DNA from: Hofstenia miamia
Taxonomy: Eukaryota > Xenacoelomorpha > Acoela
NCBI GenBank assembly: GCA_004352715.1
Contig: SCFE01000038.1
Coordinates: 1,242,711 to 1,306,710, forward strand
DNA: 64,000 nt
Direction of reading: 5' to 3'
Shown here piece after piece: positions 48,482-59,842 of this stretch (the stretch's first letter is position 1; each line of letters opens with the position of its first letter). The position numbers and the translations under genes were made by a program. The notes under the pieces are model-generated. The model saw nothing but the letters and a program-made list of their open reading frames with translations, did no database searches and was not told the DNA's origin.

Positions 48482-49309
48482 TTAAAAAACTAAATAACTA
48501 CCAAAATTCTGATGTATAAAATACACTAATCCTACTACGTAAAGACTAATGTTTAGTATTAGTTCCAACGCTGTAAAGTCACCACTGAAAAGTCGATGAA
48601 ATTCTGGAAATCCCATCAAATTACAAAAAGAATGACAAATGAAAACTCCATAAAAGCTACGATGTTTTAGAAATAAAAACGAAGAATATAGACCAAATGG
48701 CATAGTGAAGGATAACTGCAAAATTGTAGATAGAAGCGAAGGAATCACGGAATTCCCTGCTATGAAAATAGATTCGAACATGTGGTGAATATGAGCGATT
48801 GAAAACAAAAAAGGGGCTAAAATTCCAGCATAAACACAGCCCCATGACTTTTCTAAGATAACAATCATTACACAACGGAAAATCCACTCTTCCACCAAAG
48901 GAGCTATTACAATGTTTCGCATTAGAACATACCTTCCATATCGAGATCGAAAATTAGACTTCACACTATAATTATACCAACGACTAAATAAATAATCATG
49001 ATCTTGCAATATGATGGCTAATGAACCTGAGAATAAAGCAATTACACTGCTAAACGATATTAAGAACTTTTTGAACTCGTCAATGTCGAAAGCCAGTCCA
49101 AGTTTGGAAAGTGGCTTTTGATAAGATGCGCACATAATTATGAACAAAATTATAGAAAAGATAGTAGCAGATATAGAACGTCTTTGTATGGTAGAGGGAT
49201 CATCTCTATGCTTATTTCCACTTGACGTGTACAACGACAACACAAACGTTAAAGATAAGAAAATGCAAAATAAAACTGACTCCAATGCATCTAAATCTGC
49301 AAGGCCCAT
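48482..49309 (-). CDS. RCE1: CAAX prenyl protease 2 (RCE1/FACE2), intronless
   Basis: Integral ER-membrane endoprotease that removes the -AAX tripeptide from prenylated CAAX proteins such as Ras and lamins. Numbered from the chosen ATG at 49309: EEWIFR (E140, E141, R145) is the EExxxR catalytic motif of the CPBP/Rce1 family; FSIAHIHHMFES supplies the second motif histidine (H173); CHSFCNLMGFP (H226, N230) supplies the third. RNIVIAPLVEEW and FGLYSSFLFLK are also family-typical. Several hydrophobic spans are visible. Length is 275 residues against about 329 in human. A TTTTCTTTTAG acceptor ends 5 nt upstream of this ATG, so I prefer it over the in-frame ATG at 49348, which would lie in intron or outron. 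INTU follows on the same strand. Confidence 0.92.
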   Translation of the reverse strand: MGLADLDALESVLFCIFLSLTFVLSLYTSSGNKHRDDPSTIQRRSISATIFSIILFIIMCASYQKPLSKLGLAFDIDEFKKFLISFSSVIALFSGSLAIILQDHDYLFSRWYNYSVKSNFRSRYGRYVLMRNIVIAPLVEEWIFRCVMIVILEKSWGCVYAGILAPFLFSIAHIHHMFESIFIAGNSVIPSLLSTILQLSFTMPFGLYSSFLFLKHRSFYGVFICHSFCNLMGFPEFHRLFSGDFTALELILNISLYVVGLVYFIHQNFGSYLVF

Positions 49310-49314
49310 ATTGC

Positions 49315-49330
49315 CTAAAAGAAAATTAAA
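49315..49330 (-). promoter_or_regulatory. 3' splice acceptor 5 nt before the RCE1 ATG
   Basis: The minus strand reads TTTTCTTTTAG then GCAAT and ATG. The pyrimidine-rich tract and AG (49316-49315) form a strong acceptor. No upstream coding exon is evident, so it is either a trans-splice site or the end of a 5' untranslated intron. Confidence 0.55.
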
Positions 49331-52025
49331 ATCGAATGACAAAATCAAATGTTAAAATCAAAACAAAGTATCACTCTTAAAATATATTTGCAGCAGATTT
49401 AAAGATCTAAATGATAGTCAAATGTAATGTAGTACTCTGAAAGAAATATAAATATTTATGAAATCAAATGCTGATAAAGTTAAATATACATATATAAACA
49501 TGCGCAAAACAAATATGATTAATAATAAACAAACAGTCAATTCATACATCCGCCACCCAAAATAGATTTATAAAATGCAAATAACAATTTCTTGCAAATA
49601 AAAAATATAATATTTTTTGAAATGTAAATAAGAAATTGCATTATTAGAAAAAGATTGTAGATAAATTTCTTAGACTAAATGTAATGAAAAAATGGCACTA
49701 GCCCTACTGTATGTAATTTCTTAAAATAAAATGATTTTTCAACACTGCCAAAACGGACACCTGCTTCAATTAAAAACAATTGTTTTTCCTGAAATATCGA
49801 CGAAGTTATTCCAGTTACAAATAAATATCAGTATTGTCGAATCTTAGTGAAATATTGGAAAAAGCTTGTGCACAAATTTTGAAACAACAATGATAACTGC
49901 TTACACTATTTGTTAGGTCTGATCATTTAACATTTAAAGAACAAAAATTAAGTAATTTTTTGAAATAATCATTAAATATGATAAAAATGAACCAGTGAGA
50001 TTCTTTTAATGAGATTCAAGAGCCGGACTTCTTACAGTTGTTATAGAGATGTATGCTGTTAGAATTTTGTGTGACACTGATTTATACTCTTATTGAGTTG
50101 CTGTTGATTCCGTACAATAGGTTCGACAACAATAATTCTATATAAAAACCATTATTACCCATGGTTCTGTTAATTGTAACATAACTAATCTCAATAAATT
50201 GGATTTCAGCAACGACAGACGTTTCAAGATTCATATTCTTCATTTTCCCTTTAGTTACAAGAGCCGGGCAATAATTTATAAACTGCTTTTCACAAATATT
50301 TCATGGATATCAGTTCCTTTATCAAAAACTTATCATCTTCGAGTCATTGCCAAATAAAAAACATGCTTGCTAAATACATATATTTAATACATTTAAATTT
50401 CAACGTAGATTTATCTAATCCGTCCTCATCGACTATAAATAATTAAAACGACTGTTCTATTACTTATTACAGAATATTAATAGACATTCATGTAAAGAAC
50501 CCCTATATGCTGCTGTTGTCGTCGATATAACATAATACAAGAACTAGAAAAATTGAAATCATATTGTAGAACATTATAAGCTCCGTTTAATATTACCGTT
50601 GTTTATATTTTAATTACTTTGCATAAAGGTTAGTTCGTTTAAATCAATATTACCTGCAATTAACAGATCTCTTAATCAAATTTTATAATTGACGCTTTGT
50701 AAATTTAAAAAATTGTGAGGAATCAAATTCATACAAATTTGTATATTTGACAGATTCACAATAATTGTTTTCCCAACTTCCTGTATTGTATGAGTGTTCA
50801 TAACCAGGAAATGGCACAGTGTAACATTTCTTTGAATGCTACTAATGTACTTAGCAATTCATAATACATAGTTCATACGTTTTGTTATCTATAGCAAACT
50901 TTTAGCAGAATTATTTTTGAAATATATACTTTGCAACTTAACATTAGCTTACATCTATCACGTATATTAGAATACCATAGTTGATAATGGGCTTAAAATA
51001 AGAATGACAGTAAATTAGTGTATCATGCTTTGGTACAAATTGTCGAATTTGTCGAAACTTTACAACATTATGAGACTTTGCTTTATATATATATATATAT
51101 ATTGTGAACATGAACATTTTCAGGATCTGGTGGATAATTGTGATATTTAGGAAAATGGCCGAGTTTCGAATTTTTTTCTAGCGTCTATAGGATTGCAAAT
51201 GCCTCAAGAATGTCAAGTCAAATTTTGGAAAAGGCTTTTGGAAAGCCCAGTTTTAGGCAACCGGTATTTCTACACTATAACTGTTTTAATTGATTTAATT
51301 TTTCTTTTCATTTATTTGCAAAGGCTATGGTAGCATTGGGCCCAAAACCATTCTCTGTCAATTTTCAATGGATTTAATTTTTTTTTGCATTCTGTGTGGG
51401 AGGGCCTCGAGTTTCAAATGATAGGGCAACTATCAGGCCAAGACCAACACATTTTACGAACTCAGCATTCGTAACTTCCTAAATTTCGAATGTAAAATGA
51501 GATAAAAACTTTTCAGATATTCATAGCCATGCATTGGAATGTTGAACATTGTCAACCCTTTCTGAGACCTCCGGAGAAGTGTAACAAGTGAAGAAAGGGC
51601 GCCAAGTTCCAAAAATTAAAAGCAGCCTGAGAATTCTTGTCACGCAAATTTGAAAGTTTTATCAATATTTTTGAAAATATAGGATTATACACTCTGCATT
51701 ACAAATCTATTCACAAGAAACTACTGTTGGTTGACCAAACATATGCCCGAGCCGTATTTGAGCCAACAGCACGCCATATGGGACCCCAAGCCTACAATGT
51801 TTTATAGTCATTCAACAATTAAAACAAAAACATTTACATTTTCCAACATTATCCAACATGAATTTTGAAAGTACTAGTATTACAACCGTCAAGCTTATCA
51901 ATAGAAATATCTCACCAAATCAATAAACATGAAGGACGAAAAGTGCCCATTCACAACCTTTGTAGAACGGGAATAAATTGATAGGACTAGGAGGTAGAGC
52001 ACTTACAGAATACAGAAATATTAAG
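49331..52025. other. Non-coding stretch upstream of RCE1
   Basis: No gene was found on either strand. It contains a short TA tract (51084-51102) and, from about 51110 to 51730, phrases that look like an old dispersed repeat. No paired transposon ends were identified. Confidence 0.5.
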
Positions 52026-52029
52026 AGGC

Positions 52030-52270
52030 GATACTAAATAACTTTCTCAATCATTTTACTGAAAACAGACAAAAGATAAATAGGTCTATAATTTTTATAA
52101 TAGGTCATTTTTATTTCCAGACCGATACACAGAGAGAAAATGAGGAATACACCAAAGTGTACCACAAAATTAAAAAAATCGGCTAGTGACTGAATCAATC
52201 CAAAATGCAAATTCTTAACTAATTTAGTTAACAAACCATTGTAATAAGTAGATGATGATCTACTTTTCAA
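52030..52270 (-). mobile_element. LINE RT finger fragment
   Basis: The minus strand reads MTYYKNYRPIYLLSVFSKMI and then EKVI, the conserved KNYRPISLLS...KIxEKxI finger motif of non-LTR reverse transcriptases, preceded by about 50 residues of plausible RT sequence. It stops just after the motif. Confidence 0.75.
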
Positions 52271-52559
52271 GCTTTAAATAATTTTAGAAATTTTCATAAA
52301 TGTATAAACTTGATTGAGCTAATGAAAAGTAATCATTACATTCATTAATCAAGTTATTAGTAAACATTTCAGTTCTGCTTCAATTATACCTTTAAATGAT
52401 TAAGAAATGATTCAGAATCATTTTTAGATGACAATAAAATTCTTTCAAAGTGAAGATGTTGAGATTTTTTATTAATGAATCTACTTGATTCCGGCGATTT
52501 CAAAATACAAAATTAATCTTATTGGTATTTTGAATTTTGTAGCACCAAAACATTTTTTA

Positions 52560-53008
52560 CTTTCAAATGGATTTCCCCTTTGGCCTATAAAGACGCTCTG
52601 CTGAAATTCTCCACTCTCCCGCTGTCACTTGTGATCTCCTCCTGTTCAATTGACTACTGACTCGCAAATTGGATCTTGATCCTTTTGATTTCATTAAGTT
52701 CTCTAATTCCTTCTGCACTCTCTCTCTGATGATGTCACCTTCTCCATTCGTCGTACGAAGAAACATTGCACCATTCACTCGTTTTTCAATCGTGCTTGTA
52801 CTGCTGCTAATTACAGCTTGACTCGCAACCCTCCAACAGTGAATGATTTCTTCTCTCCACCACCGAGCTTCAAGAAATCTTTGATGGCTTTCCTCTGACT
52901 TCGCCCTTCTCAAACTTCGCCTACTCTTCCGTTTGCTCCTATTTCATCTCCTGTGACTGTCCTCGCTGCCGTAAAACTTGACTTGTTTTTATTTTTTTGT
53001 TGTCTATG
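52560..53008 (+). mobile_element. C/T-rich LINE-like coding remnant
   Basis: The plus strand is unusually C/T-rich and, in one frame, open for about 60 codons (DDVTFSIRRTKKHC, NRACTAANYSLTRNPPTVND). I do not recognise the domain. Its base composition matches the LINE ORF1 piece at 61966 rather than the surrounding AT-rich DNA. It ends at a single N (53009) flanked by TGTCTATG on both sides. Confidence 0.4.
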
Positions 53009-53009
53009 N

Positions 53010-54232
53010 TGTCTATGCCTTCAGCGGCTAAATAAAGTCATTTAATCAATTGTTCTTTGAAGCTTGCTATGTTCTTGAGAAGCTTAAGATTGCTATTGTT
53101 TGTGAGGAAAACTCGTCCTAGTATTGACGGTACCAGCAAAGGCTTGAGAGCATGTCGTCAAAGATACAAGACTGTGGTCATTAGCAAGCAATAAGGAAAA
53201 GCCAAAGTTACGGGAGAGAGGAAGACCAGAGTGAGATAGTCACGGCGAGGCGCATTACGGCGACGGGAACGAAGGCCAAAAGATTTGCGCNNNNNNNNNN
53301 NNNNNNNNNNNNNNNNNNNNNNNNNNNNNNNNNNNNNNNNNNNNNNNNNNNNNNNNNNNNNNNNNNNNNNNNNNNNNNNNNNNNNNNNNNNNNNNNNNNN
53401 NNNNNNNNNNNNNNNNNNNNNNNNNNNNNNNNNNNNNNNNNNNNNNNNNNNNNNNNNNNNNNNNNNNNNNNNNNNNNNNNNNNNNNNNNNNNNNNNNNNN
53501 NNNNNNNNNNNNNNNNNNNNNNNNNNNNNNNNNNNNNNNNNNNNNNNNNNNNNNNNNNNNNNNNNNNNNNNNNNNNNNNNNNNNNNNNNNNNNNNNNNNN
53601 NNNNNNNNNNNNNNNNNNNNNNNNNNNNNNNNNNNNNNNNNNNNNNNNNNNNNNNNNNNNNNNNNNNNNNNNNNNNNNNNNNNNNNNNNNNNNNNNNNNN
53701 NNNNNNNNNNNNNNNNNNNNNNNNNNNNNNNNNNNNNNNNNNNNNNNNNNNNNNNNNNNNNNNNNNNNNNNNNNNNNNNNNNNNNNNNNNNNNNNNNNNN
53801 NNNNNNNNNNNNNNNNNNNNNNNNNNNNNNNNNNNNNNNNNNNNNNNNNNNNNNNNNNNNNNNNNNNNNNNNNNNNNNNNNNNNNNNNNNNNNNNNNNNN
53901 NNNNNNNNNNNNNNNNNNNNGCGGGTGTGAAACTTGGAGCAGGATGATAGGGGAGAGATGAGACAGTGCGTGAGGCAGCAGCACTGTAGGAGGACATTTG
54001 AGATTGTAGTGAGAAAACATCGGAGGAAAGCTTTGTGAGTGATTCAGACAAGGATGATATGACACCAGGACCATCATTGGAGGAGGGAAGCGAGGTAGAG
54101 AGAGAAGTGACAGGTGGCGCAGCAACGAAATGATGGCGTCTTTCTTCAGACCAGCAACAGCAGATGTAAATGGGCATCGCTTAAATTTTTGAGGTCGGAC
54201 AGCGAAATTGAAAAAGGCATAACTGAAATCTA
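53010..54232 (-). mobile_element. LINE family D 5' region (ORF1), minus, with gap
   Basis: The 54232-53921 end, read on the minus strand, matches 61950-62222 closely: TTAGATTTCAG, an ATG, SLSDLKNLSDA and then KKDAIISLLR, with a frameshift midway. After the gap (53291-53920) the sequence 53290-53040 reads a basic RKSFGLRSRRRN segment and then LLLANDHSLVSL, resembling the start of an AP-endonuclease (ANxRSL). So ORF1 and the ORF1/ORF2 junction of one element lie here, mostly hidden by Ns. Confidence 0.65.
53291..53920. other. Assembly gap (N run)
   Basis: N run inside a LINE ORF1 region. The homologous position in the copy at 61966 is also a gap, so this repeat probably could not be assembled. 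Confidence 0.99.
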
Positions 54233-55460
54233 ATAAACTGTATAATAAACAGGCTTCATATGCTGGCAGTAAAAGTGAATTATACAGTATTCTCAGTGGT
54301 AATCCTCAGGGGTCCATCATTTGACCTATTCTATTCATTGTTTTTACCAGTGCTCAAATTTGCTGACGATATGAATTCGATTATTCGAATTCCTCGCAAA
54401 ATTACGCAGCATATTAACACTGGCATGAATCAAATCATAAAGTTTTGTGAACAAAACAATCTTAATTTCAATTCTAAGAAAAGTCAACAAACTGTATTAG
54501 CACTAGGAAAGTCTTTTTGTCGCTCCTAGACGAAATACAGCAGACCGACACCCTCAAAATTCTGGGTGTTACTATAGACTCTAATTTATCCTGGCAAACT
54601 GATGTCGAGAGTTGAATTAAAAGAACATTATGCAGACTCACTACTCTTAGACGTCTGAAACCAATATGCAATGCAAAAAAATTAAATAGTATCCTTGAAA
54701 GTACAGTCCTATCCATTCTTGATCACTGTGCTCCATTGTTCACGGATATCGGAGCCACTCTTACGGGAGAATGCAGATGATACTGAACTCAGCTGCAAAA
54801 ATAATTGGCTGTCCCCCCCCCNNNNNNNNNNNNNNNNNNNNNNNNNNNNNNNNNNNNNNNNNNNNNNNNNNNNNNNNNNNNNNNNNNNNNNNNNNNNNNN
54901 NNNNNNNNNNNNNNNNNNNNNNNNNNNNNNNNNNNNNNNNNNNNNNNNNNNNNNNNNNNNNNNNNNNNNNNNNNNNNNNNNNNNNNNNNNNNNNNNNNNN
55001 NNNNNNNNNNNNNNNNNNNNNNNNNNNNNNNNNNNNNNNNNNNNNNNNNNNNNNNNNNNNNNNNNNNNNNNNNNNNNNNNNNNNNNNNNNNNNNNNNNNN
55101 NNNNNNNNNNNNNNNNNNNNNNNNNNNNNNNNNNNNNNNNNNNNNNNNNNNNNNNNNNNNNNNNNNNNNNNNNNNNNNNNNNNNNNNNNNNNNNNNNNNN
55201 NNNNNNNNNNNNNNNNNNNNNNNNNNNNNNNNNNNNNNNNNNNNNNNNNNNNNNNNNNNTCGTCAAGCGCAGGCAATATCTATGTGAAAATCTTTTTAAA
55301 AGAATACGGCAGGAAAATCATCACCTCCATATCCTTATTCCCTCTATCAGGCCATCTGGAAGATATCAAATCGCAAGAACCAAGCTTGGGTTGCGTAGGC
55401 GACAGTTCTTCCCTACCATGACTACTTTTTTTATATCCGATCATGTCCGATGATCTCTAA
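54233..55460 (+). mobile_element. LINE RT fragment and C-terminus, plus, with gap
   Basis: Plus-strand reading: GNPQGSII-PILFIVF (motif B with a stop, about 54300-54345), FADDMNSII (motif C, 54358-54384), NNLNFNSKKSQ, then TLKILGVTIDSNLSWQTDVE (about 54550-54610) and LESTVLSILDHCAPL (about 54695-54735). After the gap, ENLFKRIRQENHHLHILIPS and TKLGLRRRQFFPTMTTFF form a typical ORF2 C-terminus (55285-55440). Several stops make it a pseudogene. A TTC-rich tail follows near 55486-55508. Confidence 0.75.
54822..55259. other. Assembly gap after a poly-C run
   Basis: Nine Cs (54813-54821) lead into the N run, as at 6068-6087. Confidence 0.99.
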
Positions 55461-55509
55461 TTTTGTATGAAAGTGACAATATACCTTTCTTCTTCTTCTT
55501 TTTCTTCTC

Positions 55510-56617
55510 ATTATGGACGGGCTGGAAACTATATTTTAGCTCAGCAAATTCAACATGTTGAACCATTACAAATGTAGTATTTTACTACATCATCAACCAA
55601 AATAACTGTGTTCTTGACAGCAACTGATTAAAAAAACCAAATACCTCTTACTAAACTTCAAAAATAAAAGTTTTGTGATCTGTTTTTAGAATATATATTA
55701 TAATTAAGTCCTTTTTAAATAAATTATTCCGATATAAAAAAATAACCCTGGCCTAATATAGAGATTCAGATTTATCAATTTTAATATATGCTAATAAACA
55801 CAGGATGAAACTTTCTAACTGAAAGAATCCTAAAAATATTCATTTCTGAGATTTAATGGGAATAGTGTTGTCTTGATATATTCTTTATTTTTACATTACA
55901 AAAAATAGAAATGAATTTCGCCGTATTTGTCAAAAGTGTGATGACGATATTACCACAGCTTTAATTAGTAACTATCAATGTCAAGGTACGGGTTGATATC
56001 AATTTTGCTTTATTATATTTCATAATTTAAGTTAAACTAAATGTGGTGATGAAACATAAATATTCACAAAATCAACAATACGTGTGACTAGTTTTTGCAT
56101 GACTAAAAAATTTAGTTTTAATGATAGTTATGTAAAAAAAGATGATTTCGCCTTTGAGCTCCATTGTAAGTCCACTTATTTGAAGTAATAATTGAAGCAA
56201 TCGCCTTTCTATTTTAAAACCAATTTTGGAATACATAATGTACTTACTACATGAATCACGATGTATTGATTAATTGCATTTCTATTGCCAAGCAACATTA
56301 AGTTGAGCATTTTATTGATAAACATAATTAGATAGTATTTTGCTTCATTTTTACCTATTTAATGTTAGTAATTATGTTCGATTAATAAGTGTACTTTTCC
56401 AATATCTACGTCAAAAATGCCTTTTATCTGCTTAATTTTTTTTACCATCAATTTTAAATTTGGAGAATTAAGAAACGCATTTCCACAAATATTTAACGCC
56501 CAATTTCAAATACAACAATTAAACATTTCAAATGGTACAACATCTCTTCAATAACGTACGCATTATAACATCGTGTAAAACTGAACTCCCATTTACATGT
56601 AAATGCACATACATACG
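55510..56617. other. Non-coding stretch, nothing recognised
   Basis: AT-rich sequence with no conserved frame, RNA gene or paired transposon ends found. Confidence 0.5.
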
Positions 56618-57225
56618 CAGGGTTGGCATGTTTTAAACAGGACCTGTTTAAAACAACTGTTTTCTCGTAGTTTTTTAAATGTTTTTTTTAATTTATAGGG
56701 AAGTTTGGAAAATAATTTTATGCTGCGTTTCCACCAGCGCGCTAGACAATTAAATTTTAAGTAGGTATCCGTAGCGTGCTTTTGGAGTGTTTACACTGTA
56801 GCGTCCAGAAATTGTTGACTGTTCACATGAGCATGGTACGGTAAGTAAATTATTTCGGAATTGAGGTAGAGCGGTAATGTGTTCCGACGTTGGTTAAATC
56901 CGTATCCGAGTACATTTGCGCACCACAACTCTGAAAAATGTCTTAGTTCAGCAAGTCGTTATTCCATAGACACATTCATTTATGAATACAATAAAAATAT
57001 AGTATTTCTACTATTGAAATACAATTGTTATTCATAAATTCAACAGGTTATGATATTTTTTCAAATGAAAAATTATTCACATTAACCGATCTTAGACATT
57101 AAGTATTTAAATTCAGATTAAATATATGCGCTAGCAAAAAATTATGCTAGTAACACAGTTGAACCCATACAATTAAACAAACATTTTCTAATAATTATTT
57201 TGTTGTTACAAGTTATAACAGATTG

Positions 57226-57260
<35 letters not shown>

Positions 57261-58286
57261 CGTAACAATTATTTAAATTTGGCTAGATCAGATATGGAGA
57301 TTAGCAGGAATAGGCTAGTGCCGAAGTATTCGAAAAAATAGTCCTGTTTCAAAAATAAATTACTATTCCGACGCAGTGCTCGCAAATCAACCTAAATGTC
57401 GTGAATGCCATATTTTTTTAGTATCATATACTCTTCTTGAAGTTTTGAATTTCAATCCTTAAATTATATTATACGTTTCTAAGATGTCCCATTTTGATCT
57501 ATCAATTAAGGAAATTTTTTGTAAGGATCATAAAATGGGTTGAATTGGCATTAATTTAAATAGTACGCATTGTGCTTGGCCAAAGTTTTCTGACCACTTC
57601 CATTTTTTGTATAGAGGTACTTTCGAAAACTCATCTTTGTTAAAAATTTCCTACTTTTCCCTATACAAATTGAATGAACACATTCAATGTGAGATGCCAA
57701 GACATTATCGATATTCAAGCAGAACTTTTTTAGACATTATTAACAATAAAATTCTATTTGTTAACTTCAATTTAAATTAGTATAAAATTTATTTTGTTTT
57801 GACATTGTTATGAATGGCAAATGACATATTTTAACTAATTTTTCATCTGAAATTGCGCTCTCGTGTAAACAAAATGAAAGGTAAGGAAATTATTTCTTCG
57901 CTACGAACGGATAAAATATTAAATAGTATGTTGCTAGGTGTCATTGCAGCCCTACGATAATTTACCTTCCATTTACCCACTACCGTATAAACAGAAATTT
58001 GAGGTAAGTAAATTTGTGTCCGTAGCGCAATCGTGGAAATGCAGCATTAGGAATTCGTCCATTCGTATACTTATAACTGATATTTTACTTCAAAAATAGC
58101 AAAGCTTGTGTTTTGTTTCGTGCATGAAACGAAAAACGAATGTTTATAAGTTTATCATAATTCAATGTTTTCTACTATGTTTTTAGCAAAATTTTCGTAC
58201 CCCGAGCTGGGTCTGTCTAAATGCAAAAAACATTGTTTTTAACGTTTATAACGTTTTTTGTAAAAATACATTTTTTACCAACCCTG
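56618..58286. mobile_element. hAT-like MITE interrupted by a nested element
   Basis: The left end is CAGGGTTGGCATGTTTTAAA and the inverted right end CAGGGTTGGTAAAAAATG. Flanking 8-mers tacatacg and tacttatg match at six of eight bases, as expected for an aged hAT duplication. About 343 bp belong to this element; the rest is a separate insertion at 56721-58046. Confidence 0.72.
56721..58046. mobile_element. Harbinger-like element, TTA target duplication
   Basis: The left end is TGCTGCGTTTCCACCAGCGC and the inverted right end TGCTGCATTTCCACGATTGC. TTA flanks both sides (56718-56720 and 58047-58049). A three-base TWA duplication is characteristic of PIF/Harbinger elements. The 1326 bp have no transposase frame that I can see, so it is non-autonomous. 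It contains a TA microsatellite near 57227-57256. Confidence 0.68.
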
Positions 58287-58294
58287 TACTTATG

Positions 58295-59842
58295 CATGAA
58301 GGTGATGAAATACACTATTACAGGAATTTTTTGTTAAATTTTAAACCTTTAGTTGTTTAGCAAAAAATATGCTGACATCTCCATTGCATTTTATTAATTA
58401 TCATCTAGAAAAGTACATTTGCAGAACTGATCATTTAATATTATATGCATCGTTATTCTATGATACAAATGCAATATAGTTATTTCTTTTTAGTTTAATA
58501 CATGGATTGTAAGAATGATTAATACTGTGGTTTATCAATAAATTCATATACCCTAATGTTTACGTTAAATCTGTTGATATCCAATGGTCAATAATTATTC
58601 TAAATTTATTGCACTTTGCCAAAAGAAATCCCAATTTACATCAAGAACAAATAAATATATATCTAAATAATTTTTGTGAATTAAAATTCCCGTATTTTTC
58701 TGTGTTAAAATTTGATCAAATGACAGGTTCTTATTATCAATACAAAACTAATTTTGCAATAGCGCGGGTTAGTCATTGTCTAGTATATATATCAAGATCA
58801 ATTTTAGAATGAACTAAGAAAAGAAATGTTCATAGTATAAATCATTCTTTCGATCTGTTGAGCTACTGCCTAAAATGCGCGGTTGTGATAGGCGCTGCAT
58901 ATTATAGTACTATCCCAATACTAACAATTTAAAAAATTAGTAAGAACAAATTTCTGAACTTAAGAAATTATGAATTTAAGTTTTTGAAAATGTCTTATAT
59001 TTGTCACAAGCAGTTAAGGTTTTATGTATGAAATGTAGCGTATTAACATCAAATTAGCAAATATGCACCTAGTGTGCTATTTTAACCGGTAAGTTAAAGA
59101 TATCTTAAAAATCTAACATTCCATGTACCAGAAATCACTTGGGTGCAATCAATGTTTAATCATATCACCTTGGAGACCTTCTTGTTTGCCTTACCTATCA
59201 GTTATTAGTAGCATGATCAAATTTGAGCAGAATTGTCGAACCAAACGAACCTCAAACCATTGATAGTGTAAAAAACTGGGCTCTTGATTCGAAAAGATAA
59301 TTTAAGAAGACTTGATCAGATAAAATTACGAACTTGTTTTAATCTTCCTCCTGCTTAGCAAAAATTCAATGCTTGGCAATCGGTGTTGCACATACATACG
59401 CATCATGATTTATCAAATACAGTTTCATGCTTATTTTCAAAAAAAGCAAAATCTGTATCTCTTCTCGCAAATTACTTAAAATTTAATTCACAATGTATTT
59501 GCAGCCAAATTTCTTTCATCCTAGTTTTTATCAGAATGAGATTAGAGTCGAAAAAATAGTAATTAAATAGTACGATTGTACACCGAAAAGAGACAAGCTA
59601 AACATATTTGTGGACTTCTCTGCACTGAGCTCACCCAATGCCTATTCATAACACATATAGACTATTGATGTGTGGTTGCTGATATGTTTATATGCATAAT
59701 TCCATTACCTGCTATCATCAATATTCATCAGGTTTCCAATTTATTGCATTTTTCTAAAATCCATATTTAGTATACTTAATTTACACTTTTATTTAGCAGA
59801 ATACGCTACAGCTTGTGTTTAAATAATGCAATTTACTATACG
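58295..59842. other. Non-coding stretch upstream of IF1
   Basis: The 67-residue frame at 58609-58812 has no recognised motif. The first exon of IF1 (start codon) should lie in or near this stretch but could not be picked out. Confidence 0.45.
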
